Assembly: GCF_964340395.1 (NCBI RefSeq)
Contig: NC_135551.1
Location: 1,486,001 to 1,550,000, forward strand
Source: Glandiceps talaboti
Lineage: Eukaryota > Hemichordata > Enteropneusta > Spengelidae
DNA length: 64,000 nucleotides
Direction of reading: 5' to 3'
The notes under the pieces were generated by a model. That model was given only the letters and a program-made list of their open reading frames with translations. It was not told the DNA's origin and searched no databases. Positions 14,505 to 27,149 of this stretch are shown here, in pieces (the first letter of the stretch is position 1; every line of letters begins with the position of its first letter). The translations under genes were made by a program, and so were the position numbers.

Positions 14505-14690
14505 TATGAGTGTAGGTTTTTATGTATGGTTTCACTTCAATTCTCTACTGAGATTTCCATGAGTTAAAGTGTAGGTTTTTATGTATGGTTTCACTTCAAT
14601 TCTCTACTCAGATTTCCATGAGTTTTAAAGTGTAGGTTTATGTATGGTTTCACTTCAATTCTCTAATGAGATTTCCAATTTCTATACACA
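14505..14690. repeat. about 57 bp minisatellite, 3 copies
   Basis: Three units with GTGTAGGTTTTTATGTATGG, TTTCACTTCAATTCTCTACT and GAGATTTCCATGAG directly precede a family B copy. Confidence 0.9.
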
Positions 14691-14739
14691 GCAGTTTTGA
14701 AAGTATTCTTCTCTTGAGTTCTGAGTCCATGATCTCTTC

Positions 14740-14796
14740 CTCACAACTGAACTGATAAGGTTTAGTAGTGCTATAGGCGTGGAGCAGTGTCTGTCT

Positions 14797-14827
<31 letters not shown>

Positions 14828-15860
14828 GACTTAAATTCAAAAACTGCCAGACCGATTGTCTTGGTATTTGGTGTGTATGTGTGTGTGGACGACTTAAACA
14901 CAAAAACTGCAACACCGAATGCCTTGATATTTGGTGACAACATTACTTTTGGTGTCTATTTAGGAAATTGTTCAAAGCAAAATGATTGCATCACAGGTGT
15001 GTGGTTCGGATAAAAAATGTCATTTTTGGTCAAAAACTTAAACTCAAAAATTATTAGGCAGATGGGTCTTAATTTGGTGGTACGTTCTTAGGGGTGTGTA
15101 GATTAAGATTTGTACATGAAAAATGTGTCTTTTGGTCAAAAATTCTAAAACTACTGAGCAGATTGGACTGAAATTTAATGGGGATGCATGGGGGGGGGGG
15201 CATAGATGAAGAAATATTAAACATATAATGATCTCATCAGCGATATGCAAATTAGGTGTAAGCATGTGAATTTTGGTCAAAAACATATCTCAAATTGGTC
15301 AATGAGACTCAAATATGGTGAGATGTTTCTGGTAGTGTTATTCTGCAGATTTGTTCATAGCATTTTAACACTGGTCCTAGCAACCATGACCATGCCCCTA
15401 GCAACAACCAAATTTTTAATGCCAGTATGTTTAGCTAAAATAAAATCATCTGATACGCAAGTCACTAAATATTCAAAAAATGTATGCAAATATCCCTAGC
15501 AAACATGACCATGCCTATAGCAACACATGGTGGTGTATTTCGCAAAGATAACAGGGAGTCTTAGGCAAGTGAACAAACATTCAAAAAGTGTGTGCAAATA
15601 TGGCTAGCAACAAGACCATGCCCATAGCAACAGCCAAATAGTCACATATATTGCAAAGATAACAAGTGATTAATACACAAGTGAATATACATTCAAAAAA
15701 TGTATGTAAATGTGCCTAGCAACAAGACCACGCCCAAAGCAACAGCCAAATGATCAAGTATATTGCAAAGATAACAACAGGGATTAATAGACAGCAGGTG
15801 GTTCAATATTTATATGTATATTTAAAAATATAACAGTACAGCTGTGCTACAACGCCAATT
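14740..15860 (+). mobile_element. Family B repeat, near-complete
   Basis: It begins CTCACAACTGAACTGATAAG with the hairpin partner GTTTAGTAGTGCTATAGG, followed by a (GT)n tract. Monomers of one type ('AACTCAAAAA...CTGAAATTT', 'TTCTTAGGGGTGTGTAG') come next. The second half has another monomer type ('TATGCAAATATCCCTAGCAA...ATAGCAACAGCCAAAT'). The 3' inverted repeat ACAGCTGTGCTACAA closes it, with CCATTGGCATG beyond. Confidence 0.85.
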
Positions 15861-15982
15861 CCATTGGCATGATTTTTAAAATTAAAAATTCATAAATTGT
15901 CTTTCTCTGTCAAGTTGGAGGAATTTATTACATACCTCGAGTGAAGGTTGGTCAATATTTTGTTAATAATTTTTCATAATTT

Positions 15983-16046
15983 TGAGCACAACTGAACTGA
16001 GGTTCAGTAGGGCTATAGGCATACATGTACATTGTAGTACTGTGCC

Positions 16047-16087
<41 letters not shown>

Positions 16088-17185
16088 GACTTAAACTTTG
16101 AAACCTCCAGACCAATTGACTTAGTATTTGGTTGGAACTTTATTTGTGGTATCTAGTTGGTAAATTGTTCAAAGCAAAATAATCACATAACAGATGTGGA
16201 CTTTGGGGGAAAAAAATTAAGAAAAACTCAAAAACTACTCGACAGATTTGTCTGATATTTATTGGGAACGTTCTTAGAGGCATGCAGAATGCAAATTGTT
16301 CATTACATGATGATCCTATCAGTGATATGCAAATGAGGAATAAAAATATGACTTTTTGGTCAAAAATCTTTAATTCAAAAGCACTTGCCTGATTGGCTGA
16401 AATTTCACAGGGATGTTGCTGGGAATGTACAGAGCAAGGGATATGTATTACATAACGATCCCTGCCATGAGTCATATGCAAATCAGGGCTAAAAACTGGA
16501 TGACTTTTATCACATTTCTCTCATGAATATTTAGCCAGATAGGTTTGTGCAGAAATGTTAATGGTTTATCTCATTAATTTTTTTTAATGTTATGATGTAC
16601 TTACCATAATGTAGCAAGTACATGTGAGTGGCACTTGAATTTATCTCTCCTTGAAGTTGCTTGGAAACATTCCCTAAGTTCTAGCACAAAGTGAACCAAT
16701 AGTTCATGGTAAAGTCTGTCCATCTGTCTTGTTGATGATGCAAGTGATTTGGGTATTGAACTTTATCTCTATAACTACTAAAAATGAAATTTGGTTATGA
16801 TTCTAAAAGTATGTCTTTAAATTGTTAGTGTGTTATAATTATATTACATAAGTGGCCTTGGCAAACACGACCATGTAGGCAATTGAATATACATTTTTAA
16901 ATATGCAAATGTCCATAGCAACAAGACCACGCCCATAGCAACAGGTAAATTATGTCATATAATGCCAATATAACACCAGTGAAGGAAAGGCAAATGAATG
17001 AACATTCCAAAAATGTATGCAGATATGCCTAGCAACAAGATGACATCCATATTGCAGATACACCATGGATGGGTAGGAGTGTAAAAAAAATTCAAAATAT
17101 GTATGCAAATATGTCTAGCAACAAGACCACATAACCATAGAAAATTATAGGTTACCCTCAACAGTTGTGCTACAATGCCATTGGC
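15983..17185 (+). mobile_element. Family B repeat, full-length
   Basis: The 5' end GAGCACAACTGAACTGAGG pairs with TTCAGTAGGGCTATAGG. A (GT)n tract follows, then both monomer types in the usual order. The 3' end is CAACAGTTGTGCTACAATGC followed by the small stem-loop TGCC-ATT-GGCA. This is one of the clearest complete copies. Confidence 0.87.
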
Positions 17186-18230
17186 ACTTTTATCAATAAT
17201 ATGCAGAAACCAATGGTGTGTATATACATGTAGTATAGTATGAATTTATAAGTTGTGTTTGCAATGTTGAGGCTGTATTCTAATAAATATTCTAATAATT
17301 TTTGCTTATTTCACTAGAGAACAAGTAAGGCATAAATAGTGACTAAAATGCATTCTTCTATATGAACACAGTAATGTGTAGCGTTCACGTAGTTGAAGCC
17401 AGTTGGGTGGAGATTTATGCTCTTACTATTCCCCTACCATACCTAGCATTTTGCTAGTAGCAGCCCTTTAGTTTCATGGCGCTATGGCTAGAAAAAAACA
17501 TACGTTCTTATTGCGTTTTAAATTTTTCCAGCTGTGAGATCACATCAAAAGTGTCACCTCTTGATCAAATCTAACTCTGAGGGTTGAGCATTATATTAAA
17601 CCAATCTCTAGGCTAGGGACCACTTCCATTTCAAGACACCCAGCCACTTTACTTCCAATTTTATTGATCAAAAGCTCATACAAAATATTTGCAATTAATA
17701 GATTTCAATATCATGATGAGAATTAATTAATCTAGCGTTCAAGAAGGAAGTATAATTTGATTAAAAAATGACAAATCTGACAAACATATCAAAATTGTGT
17801 ATTTTGTGTCAAGTCGTACAAATGAACAAAGTTTAGCACAAGACTTAATTCTGTGAGTCAACTTTCACCCAGTGGTTATGGTTCTATTGATGACATCATT
17901 GGATCAGACCACATCACAACCACTCTAGTTTGTTGACATAGTCATATATATATATATATATAGAAAGTTGTACAATCACAATGCTACAATTGGGGTCAGA
18001 TAAAGGTCAACCACCTGTTGAGTGATAGCTTAACTGTCACTATATTGAAATCATACCAGTATTCAGTGTATACTTCTAGTTGAAAAGGGTAGTAGTACAA
18101 TATTAGTTTATTCAGCCACACCTTTATATATAAATTGGAATGTAATACCATAAATCTGTCAACATATTAAACATAGAATAAAAAGTATATGGAACCCACT
18201 ACTGGTCATTCTTGTTTCTGTTTTAGTTTT
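17186..18230. other. unassigned AT-rich sequence
   Basis: Unique-looking sequence with a short (AT)n at about 17945-17962. No exon or repeat family is recognised. Confidence 0.4.
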
Positions 18231-18231
18231 T

Positions 18232-18764
18232 TAGCACGACTGAACTGATAAAGTTCAGTAGTGCTATAGGCAGGGTGCAGTGTCTGTCCGTCTGTGTGTG
18301 GATGACTTAAACTCAACCAGATATAAAGTGAACGCCTCCCGTAAGGGCAAAAGCATAGACTTTAGGGCATACCGACATTGTTGAATGGAAAATTCTGAGT
18401 TATGTAGCTCTTATACATGAAACTCTATGAAATTTGTAATTTCAATGAAATTTATCTAGACGATAAGAAAGTTCACAAATAGTGATTATAAATACAGTGT
18501 CTACGCTAATAAACTGTCCACTTCCTCCAATGACGGCACTGAATAGAACCTATGAAGATGTTCATGCCATGGCGTGCTCAACAAAGGGGTGGCAAACACA
18601 AACAGAGAGGAGGTGCCCCTCAAAACCGCTCGTGGAGAACACTGTCTATTTTGCAAAGATAACAGGGATTAATAGACAAATGAATAAACATTCAAAAAAA
18701 ATGTATGCAAATATACCTAGCATGAAGACCACATACATAGCAAAGATAACATCAGGGATTCATA
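18232..18764 (+). mobile_element. Family B repeat, 5' part, split by an inserted element
   Basis: The 5' hairpin TTAGCACGACTGAACTG / AAGTTCAGTAGTGCTATAGG is intact. After 18310 a piece resembling the family C start (ATATAAAGTGAACGCC, CCCGTAAGGGCAAA) replaces the normal interior. The family B second-half monomers resume by 18650 and are interrupted at GGATTCATA. They continue in register at 20736. Confidence 0.8.
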
Positions 18765-19281
18765 AGGGGGCTTCACACTGCAAAATATAGTCCGCTCCTG
18801 GCCGCTCTAAGAGTTAGTCCAATCTAAAAGATGTGAAAGCATTTGGGCTGGCTAAGTCTGACTTTTAATAGTCCAGCCCAAAAAGGCTGACTAGTAAAGC
18901 CTGGACTATAATATAGTCCGGACCAGATTTGTCAAGTGAAGGCATTTAGAGCGGACTAGGTCCTAAATCATGCCCTCACTGGTGATCTTGCTGGTGCAGT
19001 AGTAGTAATGGCGGGTCGCATTGGTAAAATGAGCAGACGAAATGCCTGATTTCTATCATCCGATGTACAGTCATTGTCAAAGGCACACTGGCTACCAATG
19101 ACAACAGAAGTATTTTATTATCACTTTCATCTTCATCTCTGTTTGCTTCTTCATCAAACATCTCTCGAATACATCTTAATCTTTTCAAATGACTCTAAGT
19201 TCGTTGGAACAATTTCAATCTTACTGTACTAATGCATAAAAAAACCCACATCAGCAACATAAATAGAGTGTGTTGTTGTTG

Positions 19282-20091
19282 TTACTCCCCGCCAGACGAA
19301 GTCCGGGACGGGGACTTATGGATTGGGTTCCGTCTGTCCATGCGTCCGTGTGTCCATGCGTCCATCCGTCCACAGCCGTTTCTTGGAGATGCCTGAACCG
19401 ATTTTTTTCACACTTGGTACAGGGGCAACATACAATGGCATACATATGCACGTCAATTTGTTTCATGATACGATCCAATATGGCCACCTAGCAGCCATTT
19501 TGTTTGCAAATTTTCCCCGTCTAAAGCCATAACTCAGACATGCTTGAACAGATCTCATTCAAAGTTGGTATTAGGACAGTGTTTTATGACATACATGTGC
19601 ATATTCATTGTTGTTGTGATACGATCCAATATGGCCGCCTGGCAGCCATTTTGTTTGCGATTTTCCTATGTCCAAAGCCATAACTCAGACATGCTTGAAC
19701 AGATCTCATTCAAAGTTGGTATTAGGACAGTGTTCTATGACATACATGTGCATATCCATTTTCATCATGATACGATCCAATATAGCTGCCTGGCAGTCAT
19801 TTTGTTTGCGATTTTTCTATGTCCAAAGCCATTACTCAGACATGCTTGAACAGATCTCATTCAAAGTTGGTATTAGGACAGTGTTCTATGACATACATGT
19901 GCATATCCATTTTTGTCGTGATACGATCCCCCATACCCGACCCATCCTTTATTGTTGTAGGCATGTTCCATGTCCAACAAGCAGACACAACATATCTAAG
20001 TCTGTTTGATTTAGGTTCACAGGTGTTGTTGCGTGATCAGAGTAGTGATAATTCCTTAAAAAACAATCATAGCGGGGACTATGTCATTCTC
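19282..20091 (+). mobile_element. Family A (Helentron-like) element nested in element F
   Basis: It opens with the hairpin ACTCCCCGCCAGACGAAGTC / GGGACGGGGACT, then GGATTGGGTTCCGTCTGTCC. Three monomers of about 150 bp follow (CATAACTCAGACATGCTTGA, GTTGGTATTAGGACAGTG, ATACGATCCAATATGGC). The 3' end has the matching arm AGCGGGGACTATG and the stem-loop GTCATT-CTC-AATGAC, then TTG. Flanks are T on each side with no target duplication. Frames of about 100 codons inside result from the 150-bp period and look non-coding. Confidence 0.75.
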
Positions 20092-20123
20092 AATGACTTG
20101 TTGTTGTTGTTGTTGTTGTTGTT
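20092..20123. repeat. (TTG)n microsatellite beside family A
   Basis: A TTG run abuts the 3' end of the family A copy, and a short TTG run also abuts its 5' end, so the element probably inserted within it. Confidence 0.8.
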
Positions 20124-20148
20124 GAAGTTGGCCATTTTTTATTTATAT

Positions 20149-20187
20149 GTAGGGTAGCTGTAATATTTAATATTACAGCTACCCTAC
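20149..20187. repeat. 39-bp perfect palindrome
   Basis: GTAGGGTAGCTGTAATATT is followed by one central T and then its exact reverse complement, a 19+1+19 inverted repeat. It could form a cruciform or, if transcribed, a very stable hairpin. It lies inside element F. Confidence 0.95.
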
Positions 20188-20735
20188 TTAAGTTTTGCCT
20201 AGCACAACAAATGCTACAATTACATTGTACTGGGCAAAACTCAAATAGACGAGATCAAGCTGAAAACGTGAGAGAGATGTCAGTGTACTACCCGTTTCAA
20301 AATGCTGCATGCATGCATTTCTACTTTCGTTGATTTTGACAGGATTAGGGTACATGTACCTCTGAACATTTCTTGGGTCTTGAAGGCTCCATATTTAATG
20401 TCGGAGTTAGGAAATGTCCGATTTTTTGGCAGGTAAGGTGTTATTTTAGCAGAAAAATCCACCCAACTTTGCGATTCAGATCTGAATTGTAGCGTTTGCT
20501 TCCAGTTAAATATTGGAACAAAATAAGCACAAAAACAGAAGAAAAACCCTCACAACAAATGTTACAATTACATTGTATTGCAGTCTTATATTTTGGGTAG
20601 AGGACGCTGTGACGCCAGGTCCATTGTTTCACAAATCAAGTCTGAAAGCAGGCTAAAGAACAAACTACCGTACATTTGTATAGTTTTTAGTGATTTAGAG
20701 CAGACTACATGTATATTTTGCAGTGTGAATCCCCT

Positions 20736-20950
20736 ATAGACAAGTTAATGAACATTCAAAAGGTGTATGCAAATATGTCTAGCAACATGAACACATCCAT
20801 AGCAACAGCCAAATGATGGGATTGCAAAGATACCAACATGGCTGGATAATCATTTAGTAAATGAACATGTATACCTAGCATGGATCAGCATGTCGATAAA
20901 CATTTTAAAATATGTGAAGTACATGCTACAACACCATTGGTGCTATTTTT
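20736..20950 (+). mobile_element. Family B repeat, 3' part after the insertion
   Basis: Monomer sequence resumes at TAGACAAGTTAATGAACATT, followed by 'TATGCAAATATGTCTAGCAA'. It ends GCTACAACACCATTGGTGCT, keeping the CACC-ATT-GGTG stem-loop. Confidence 0.8.
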
Positions 20951-22722
20951 AAACATCAAGTACATGAGCATTGGAGAAAAAATCAGGGTTGGTTTTGGGG
21001 GAACATACCAATAATGTGAATGGTCATAATATGTACATTTCTGAGAAATATTTAAAGTCTGGTTCAACACATATACATATATGTTTGTAATGACACACAG
21101 ATAATGCATGTCAATTCAAGTCATTTTGATTACAAATGTAAATGTGACTTCATCTCCTGCAGATTGACATCTCCAGATATAGCAGCAAAAAATCATTAAA
21201 ACATACTCAAGTTGATCTATTGTCAGGTATTACCTATCGATAGACATTGGCTAGAATACCATAAGAGTGACAACCATCTCCTGAATAATGTGTGAAAATT
21301 ACCATCTACATGTATGTGTATACTAGTATTACATTTATTGCCCTGTATATGGAGATATGTGATGTGTGCATCTTTAAACGGATAGGTCTACCATCATGGA
21401 TGACAATTAAGTACATCTACATACTAAGTAAAACGATGGCAGACTTCTCTTTCTTTCCAGATGAATTTATTTATTGTAGCTCAAGTCCATTAAAAATCAA
21501 CTAGTTCCAATTTTGGGTTGCCTGGCATTCAAACATTTGAAAGTGTTTGCCTGACTGCATCAAAGCATCTGTTACACAGTGGTTAATTAGTGAACAGCTC
21601 AAAGTTGACAATACTTGAACTCTCTCCTCTATATTCACTCATATCTCGTGGTATAAACAATTTAGTCAATGGTTGACTAGAAAGAACTCCAGGTGTGTGC
21701 TAGGTCTGTAATGGAGAATGTTTAACATGTATCAGCTTAGTGATAAAGATTCAAATCAAACAAACACTCACTGAAGGCTCTCTGATGAGTATCTAAGATG
21801 AGCTTAGCAGGACCTAAGCTTTCCCAGGGCCTTGACAGTCTGATGTGTATGCTATCTATCCTGTCCAGGAAGCCAGGATTCTACAGACAACAATTCAATT
21901 CTTCATTATTACAATCCTTGTAAGATAACCAGAACTCATGAGAGAAAACTGTAATTTTAACCAATTCCTGAGAATATAAAAGGACTCTACAAATTCAATC
22001 TTTGTTTTAATAATGGAATGCAACAATTTGGGAGAGATTTCTCATCTTATAGTGTGTGCTACATATACACCATACCTGGCCCAGAGCAAAACAATATGAG
22101 TGAGATTTCTCATATCTCATATGCAACATTTTTGTTATGTTGGCTGAAAGTCTTACAAGTATTTGCTATCTTGGACAATGATCTAAATTCAGTTTCAGAA
22201 TATTGAGATAACAAGATGATGTACATTATATAATACCTATAAGTCAAGTACACCACCACAGCATTGCTTGGTTTGGGTTGGGTTATTATACATGTTGTAT
22301 ACAATAGGAAAGACAGATAACAGTATAAGGAACAGCTTTCATCAACAAGATCAGAGTAACCATGTACTGGGACTGGTATGAGGACACCAGGTGTACAACA
22401 TGCAGTTTCAACATACAACTCAGTTAATGTTTGAAAATAATGCCTGCACTTTGCCCCATATTACTTTTCACTTAGTTGACACACCTATTAAAGTTCCCAG
22501 TCTTATTGGCACAACTGAACTGACTGAGGTTCACATGGTTCTGCCGAGCTCAGGATATTTCCCGTCACTAATTAATATTCATCTTAATTTGAATAATTAA
22601 TATTCATGACTGAATTAATGAAGCAATCAAAGTACAACTAATAAAAAGTTAAAGACCACTTCAACATATTTCTTACAATATTAGCACTAATAAGAATCTC
22701 ATAACTCTAACCTTGGTTTTTA
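20951..22722. other. unassigned sequence
   Basis: Mostly unique AT-rich DNA. A possible family B start (GGCACAACTGAACTGACTGA) lies near 22508, and TAATTAATATTCAT occurs twice near 22568-22608. No exon is recognised. Confidence 0.4.
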
Positions 22723-22832
22723 GAACAAGTGAACTTTTAGGTTCAGTAGTGCTATAGGCATGGAAAAGTGTCTGTCTGTCTGTGTGTGAAATTGTTCAAA
22801 GGAATATGATCACATCACAGGTGTGTGATTTG
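22723..22832 (+). mobile_element. Family B repeat, 5' end before an insertion
   Basis: TTTTTAGAACAAGTGAACTT with partner GGTTCAGTAGTGCTATAGG, then GTCTGTCTGTCTGTGTGTG and TGATCACATCACAGGTGTGT. The normal continuation breaks off at GTGATTTG. Confidence 0.75.
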
Positions 22833-23530
22833 CAGGGTTCATGTTAACACGTCATTCCGCGTCTGGGACCCACTTCAATTTTCACAAGTGGGTCCATGGG
22901 ACCCATCACTATCTATGCTCAATGACGGTGACAATGTACTTCGTTCAATGAGAAAGTCTTTATAAAGACAACAAAAAGTCTGGTCAAACAAGGAAAAGAA
23001 AAAGACCAATCTAACACCAGATGTGTGAAAGTGTAATTTATGAGTAAAGAATGTGTGAACCGATAGTACATGATGTTGACGCCCAACGCGACATCGACAA
23101 TGACGTCGGTATCTTTCACTCATGCTGACACACATACGTAGTGATAATGCATGCTGGGGTTTTCCATTGGCGGTGATGTCATCAAACATGGTGGCAAGAA
23201 TGGGAAATACGTTGCAATTTGAGTACATTTTGACACTTGTCAAGCATTTTCACGCTTTTATTTATTCATCCCCAAAAGACTTTGATTCATCCGACAATGG
23301 AGTTTGTAGCTTTCAGAGTCAGACAGAACTTTGGTCTGCATCACATCGATCGCAACCATGAACAGTTTCTTTACTCTGATACCTCGTACGAGTTTCTCCG
23401 AAACATCTCCACTAAGAACATCGATCACCCATGTGGTCGGTAATTTTTCTTTTATACGTATGATCAACACAAATCAACTTTAATACTGCATTTTCATGAA
23501 TGTTTATATGTTTTGTAAGACAGATGTAAA
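22833..23530. mobile_element. probable hAT-related insertion (element G) in family B
   Basis: The foreign segment begins CAGGGTTCATGTTAACACG, a hAT-like terminus similar in spacing to the CAGYGTGYGAAATTAACGCC ends elsewhere in the window. It also has inverted GGACCCACTT / AAGTGGGTCC and the palindrome GGGTCCATGGGACCC. It is richer in CpG than its surroundings. Family B monomers resume around 23535. I could not find a matching right terminus, so the right boundary and class are uncertain. Confidence 0.45.
23297..23443 (+). CDS. small open frame or first-exon candidate inside element G
   Basis: ATG in context ACAATGG opens 48 codons beginning MEFVAFRVRQNFGLHHIDRN and ending NIDHPCGR. The final CGG TAA is also CG|GTAATT, so the end may be a stop codon or a weak splice donor. 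The composition is protein-like and unlike the AT-rich neighbours, and no simple repeat underlies it. I recognise no family. It could be the first exon of the element's transposase, a captured host exon, or chance. Confidence 0.3.
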   Translation: MEFVAFRVRQNFGLHHIDRNHEQFLYSDTSYEFLRNISTKNIDHPCGR

Positions 23531-24215
23531 GTTATTAATAACATGGCTTCTTAGACAAATAAACATTTGTATGCAAATACCTAGCAACAAGACCAAGCCA
23601 ATGACAACAACCAAATGATCACATATATTGCAAAGATAACAGGGATTAAAAGACAAATGAACAAACATTCAAAAATGTATGAAAATACCCCTAGCAACTA
23701 TGACACCGCCCATAACAACAGCCAAACGGTGGTGTATTTCACAAAAATAACAGATTCTTTGACAAGTGAACAAACATTCAAAAAATGTAATCAAACATGC
23801 CTAGGAACAAGACCATGCCCATGGCAACAGCCAAATGATAGCGTAGGGATATTGCAAAGATAACAACAAGGTTGGATAGAGAACTGGATAGTCATTCACT
23901 ACGGGAGATAATGATCACATATATTGTAAAGATAACAGGGATTAATAGACAAATGAATAAACATTCAAAAATGTATGCAAATATACCTAGCAAGACCATG
24001 CCCATGGCAACAGCTAAATGATCATGTATATTGCAAACATAACATCAGGGATTCATAGATAAGTGAAGGAACATTCAAAAAATGTATGCAAATATGTCTA
24101 GCAACATGACCATGCCCTTAGCAACAGCCAAATGATAGCGTATATTGCAAAGATAACAACAGGGTTGGATAGAGAACTGAATAGTCATTCACTACAGGAG
24201 ATAATGTTATTCATT
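23531..24215 (+). mobile_element. Family B second-half monomer array
   Basis: Five or six monomers of about 115-120 bp follow the pattern 'TATGCAAATATACCTAGCAA...CATAGCAACAGCCAAATGAT...GCAAAGATAACAGGGATTAA'. The usual 3' end is not visible. Confidence 0.8.
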
Positions 24216-24860
<645 letters not shown>

Positions 24861-25444
24861 TATGCAGATGACTACTCAGCTGAGATGGACAGTGCTGTGT
24901 GTGCACGTTCATCTACATATCACTCAAAACATTTAAATGATCTTATGGATTATGCCACATCCTGCTAGTTGATGAATTAATTATTGCATGTGGACATTTT
25001 CAAACCGATGTGAGCGGTAAGCGAGGTCCCATGTGTTGGTGGGGTTTTGACATAATGAAAGAAATACTAAATATACTAAAGTGATATCTATATTGCATAG
25101 CAATTTTATCATTAAGTAGTTTGAATGTATATTTTTCTTTTTCATGGAAGTATTCAAAAATCATGAAAGGGAGAAACATGCCCACCCCATTCCATTATTC
25201 AGGTATCTCACTATCAATGTAATTATCTAGCTAGCATTGAATGATGAGATAAAAATAGTTACATCTTTCACATCTCCCATTAATATCACACTTACTTTAC
25301 TAATGGACTCAACAAGGAAATAAAATTGCATGGTTATAACTTTGTCTAAACACCATTGCTACAAACAACACTTGGAGTTCAGCACAATAATGTAGTTTGA
25401 TTTGGCATCTCAAGTTGAAAGGTCAAGGGTCAATGTATCATATT
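24861..25444. other. unassigned sequence
   Basis: AT-rich unique DNA with no exon or family seen. Confidence 0.4.
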
Positions 25445-25687
25445 TAGCACAATTGAACTCATAGGCATTGAAAAGTGTCTCTGAGAATATGTGTGTGTAA
25501 ACAACTTAATTGTCAATAACCACTGGACCGATTGCATATATTTTGTGGGTGTATAATTTAATTTAATTGTACCTTGGTTTTCTATTTGGGTTATTGTTCA
25601 AATCAAAATGATCTTACCATCGGTGTGAGGTTTAGTGTGCTATAGGCATGGTGAAATGTATGTGTGTATGTGTATGTGTGTGTGTGT

Positions 25688-25732
<45 letters not shown>

Positions 25733-26765
25733 AACGACTTAAATTCAGAAACTGCCAGATCGATTACTTAGTGGAGACATTACCTGTGGTGTGTAAATGG
25801 AAAATTGTTCAAATGAAAATGATCGCATCACACCTGTGTTTTGTGTCTAAACATGTGATTTCTGGTCAAAAACTTAAACTCCAAAAGTATTGAGCAGATT
25901 GACCTGAAATTTGGTGGGAACCTTCTTGGTGGTGTGTAGATTAAGAATTATTCATGAAATGGTGATTCCATCTGTGATATGCAAATTAAGTCTAAAAATG
26001 TGTCTTTTTGGTCAAAAATCTATAATTTTAGAACTATTGAGCAGATTGGGCTGAAATTTGGAGGGAGTGTTCCTATGGGTGTTTAGATTTAAGAATTCTT
26101 CTTGACATGATGATTCCATCAGTGGTAAGTAAATTAGGGCTTAAAATATGTCTTTTTTGGTCAAAAATCTATATTTCCAAAACTACTGAGCGGATTGGGA
26201 TAAAATTTCATTGTTGGGATGTTTCTGGAGGTGTTATTTTGCAGTTATTGTTCAAAACATTTTGACAAAACTTAGCAACAGTGAAATGATGATGCATATT
26301 ACAAAGATAACAACAGGTAAGTGAATAAAGAATTTTAAAAATGTATGTAAATACTCCAATCAACAAGACCACGCCCATAGCAACAGCCAAGTGATGGTTT
26401 ATATTGCAAAGATGAATACTGGGAAGGCTAAGACAAGTTTATAAGGATTTTAAAAATGCAAATATGCATAGAGCAATAAGACCGCACCCATGGCAACAGC
26501 CAAATGCTGGTTTATATCATAGAAATAATAACATGGATTAATAGGCAAAAAATAAACATTCAAAGAATGTATACAAATATACCTGGCAACAAGACCATTC
26601 CCATAGCAACAGCCAAATGGCGGTGTAATACTATTTCAAAGATAAAAACAGGCATGGGTAGGCACATGATTAAAGATTCAAAAAATGTAAGCAAGTTATG
26701 TCTAGCAACAAGACCACTCCCATAGCAACAGCCAAATACAGTTGTGCCATACACCATTGGTGCTA
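25445..26765 (+). mobile_element. Family B repeat, full-length
   Basis: It starts AGCACAATTGAACTCATAGG and has a long (GT)n at about 25664-25731. Several 'GGTCAAAAA' monomers come next, then 'AGCAACAAGACCACGCCCAT' monomers. It ends ATACAGTTGTGCCATACACC with the stem-loop CACC-ATT-GGTG and CTATTTTT. Confidence 0.87.
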
Positions 26766-27149
26766 TTTTTGGTATAAAAAACCCTCAAACACTACTGGGC
26801 AGATTGGTCTGAAATTTTGTGGAAACATGCTCAGGGGTGTTTAGGTTAAGAATTGAGCATGACATGGTGATCCCATCAGTGGTATGCAAATCAGTTCTTA
26901 AAATGTATCTTTTTTGTCAAAAATCCATATTTTCCAAAACTGCTGAGCATATTGGGCTGTAATTTGGTGGGAATGTTCTTAGGGGTGTTTAGATTAGGAA
27001 TTGTTCATATTATGATGATACCTTCACTTACATGCATATTAGGTCTCAAAATGTGATTTTTGGTCAAAAATCTATAATTCAAAAAACTACTGAGTGCATT
27101 GGGCTGAAATTTGGTGGGAATGTTTAGATTAAATGGATTTACCAGGGAA
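26766..27149 (+). mobile_element. Family B fragment directly downstream
   Basis: Further first-half monomers ('ACTACTGGGCAGATTGGTCT', 'TCAGTGGTATGCAAATCAG', 'TTCTTAGGGGTGTTTAG') follow the preceding copy's 3' end, so this is a second truncated copy or a rearrangement. Confidence 0.75.

Larger units (their letters stand above)
18765..20735. mobile_element. DNA transposon with 3-bp target duplication (element F)
   Basis: Ends are AGGGGGCTTCACACTGCAAA and, as reverse complement, AGGGGATTCACACTGCAAAA, each followed inward by ATATA and GTCYGCTC. It is flanked by ATA on both sides. Removing the element and one ATA restores the family B sequence TTCATAGACAAG. A 3-bp duplication suggests a PIF/Harbinger-like mechanism, although ATA is not the usual TWA. 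No transposase is seen. It carries a family A element and a perfect palindrome inside. Confidence 0.8.

Noticed and set aside
19544-20157. Overlapping 100-113 codon plus-strand frames in family A (also at 47091 and 61839)
   Set aside because: The 150-bp monomer keeps two frames open at once, and differences between monomers are not concentrated at third positions. It looks non-coding.
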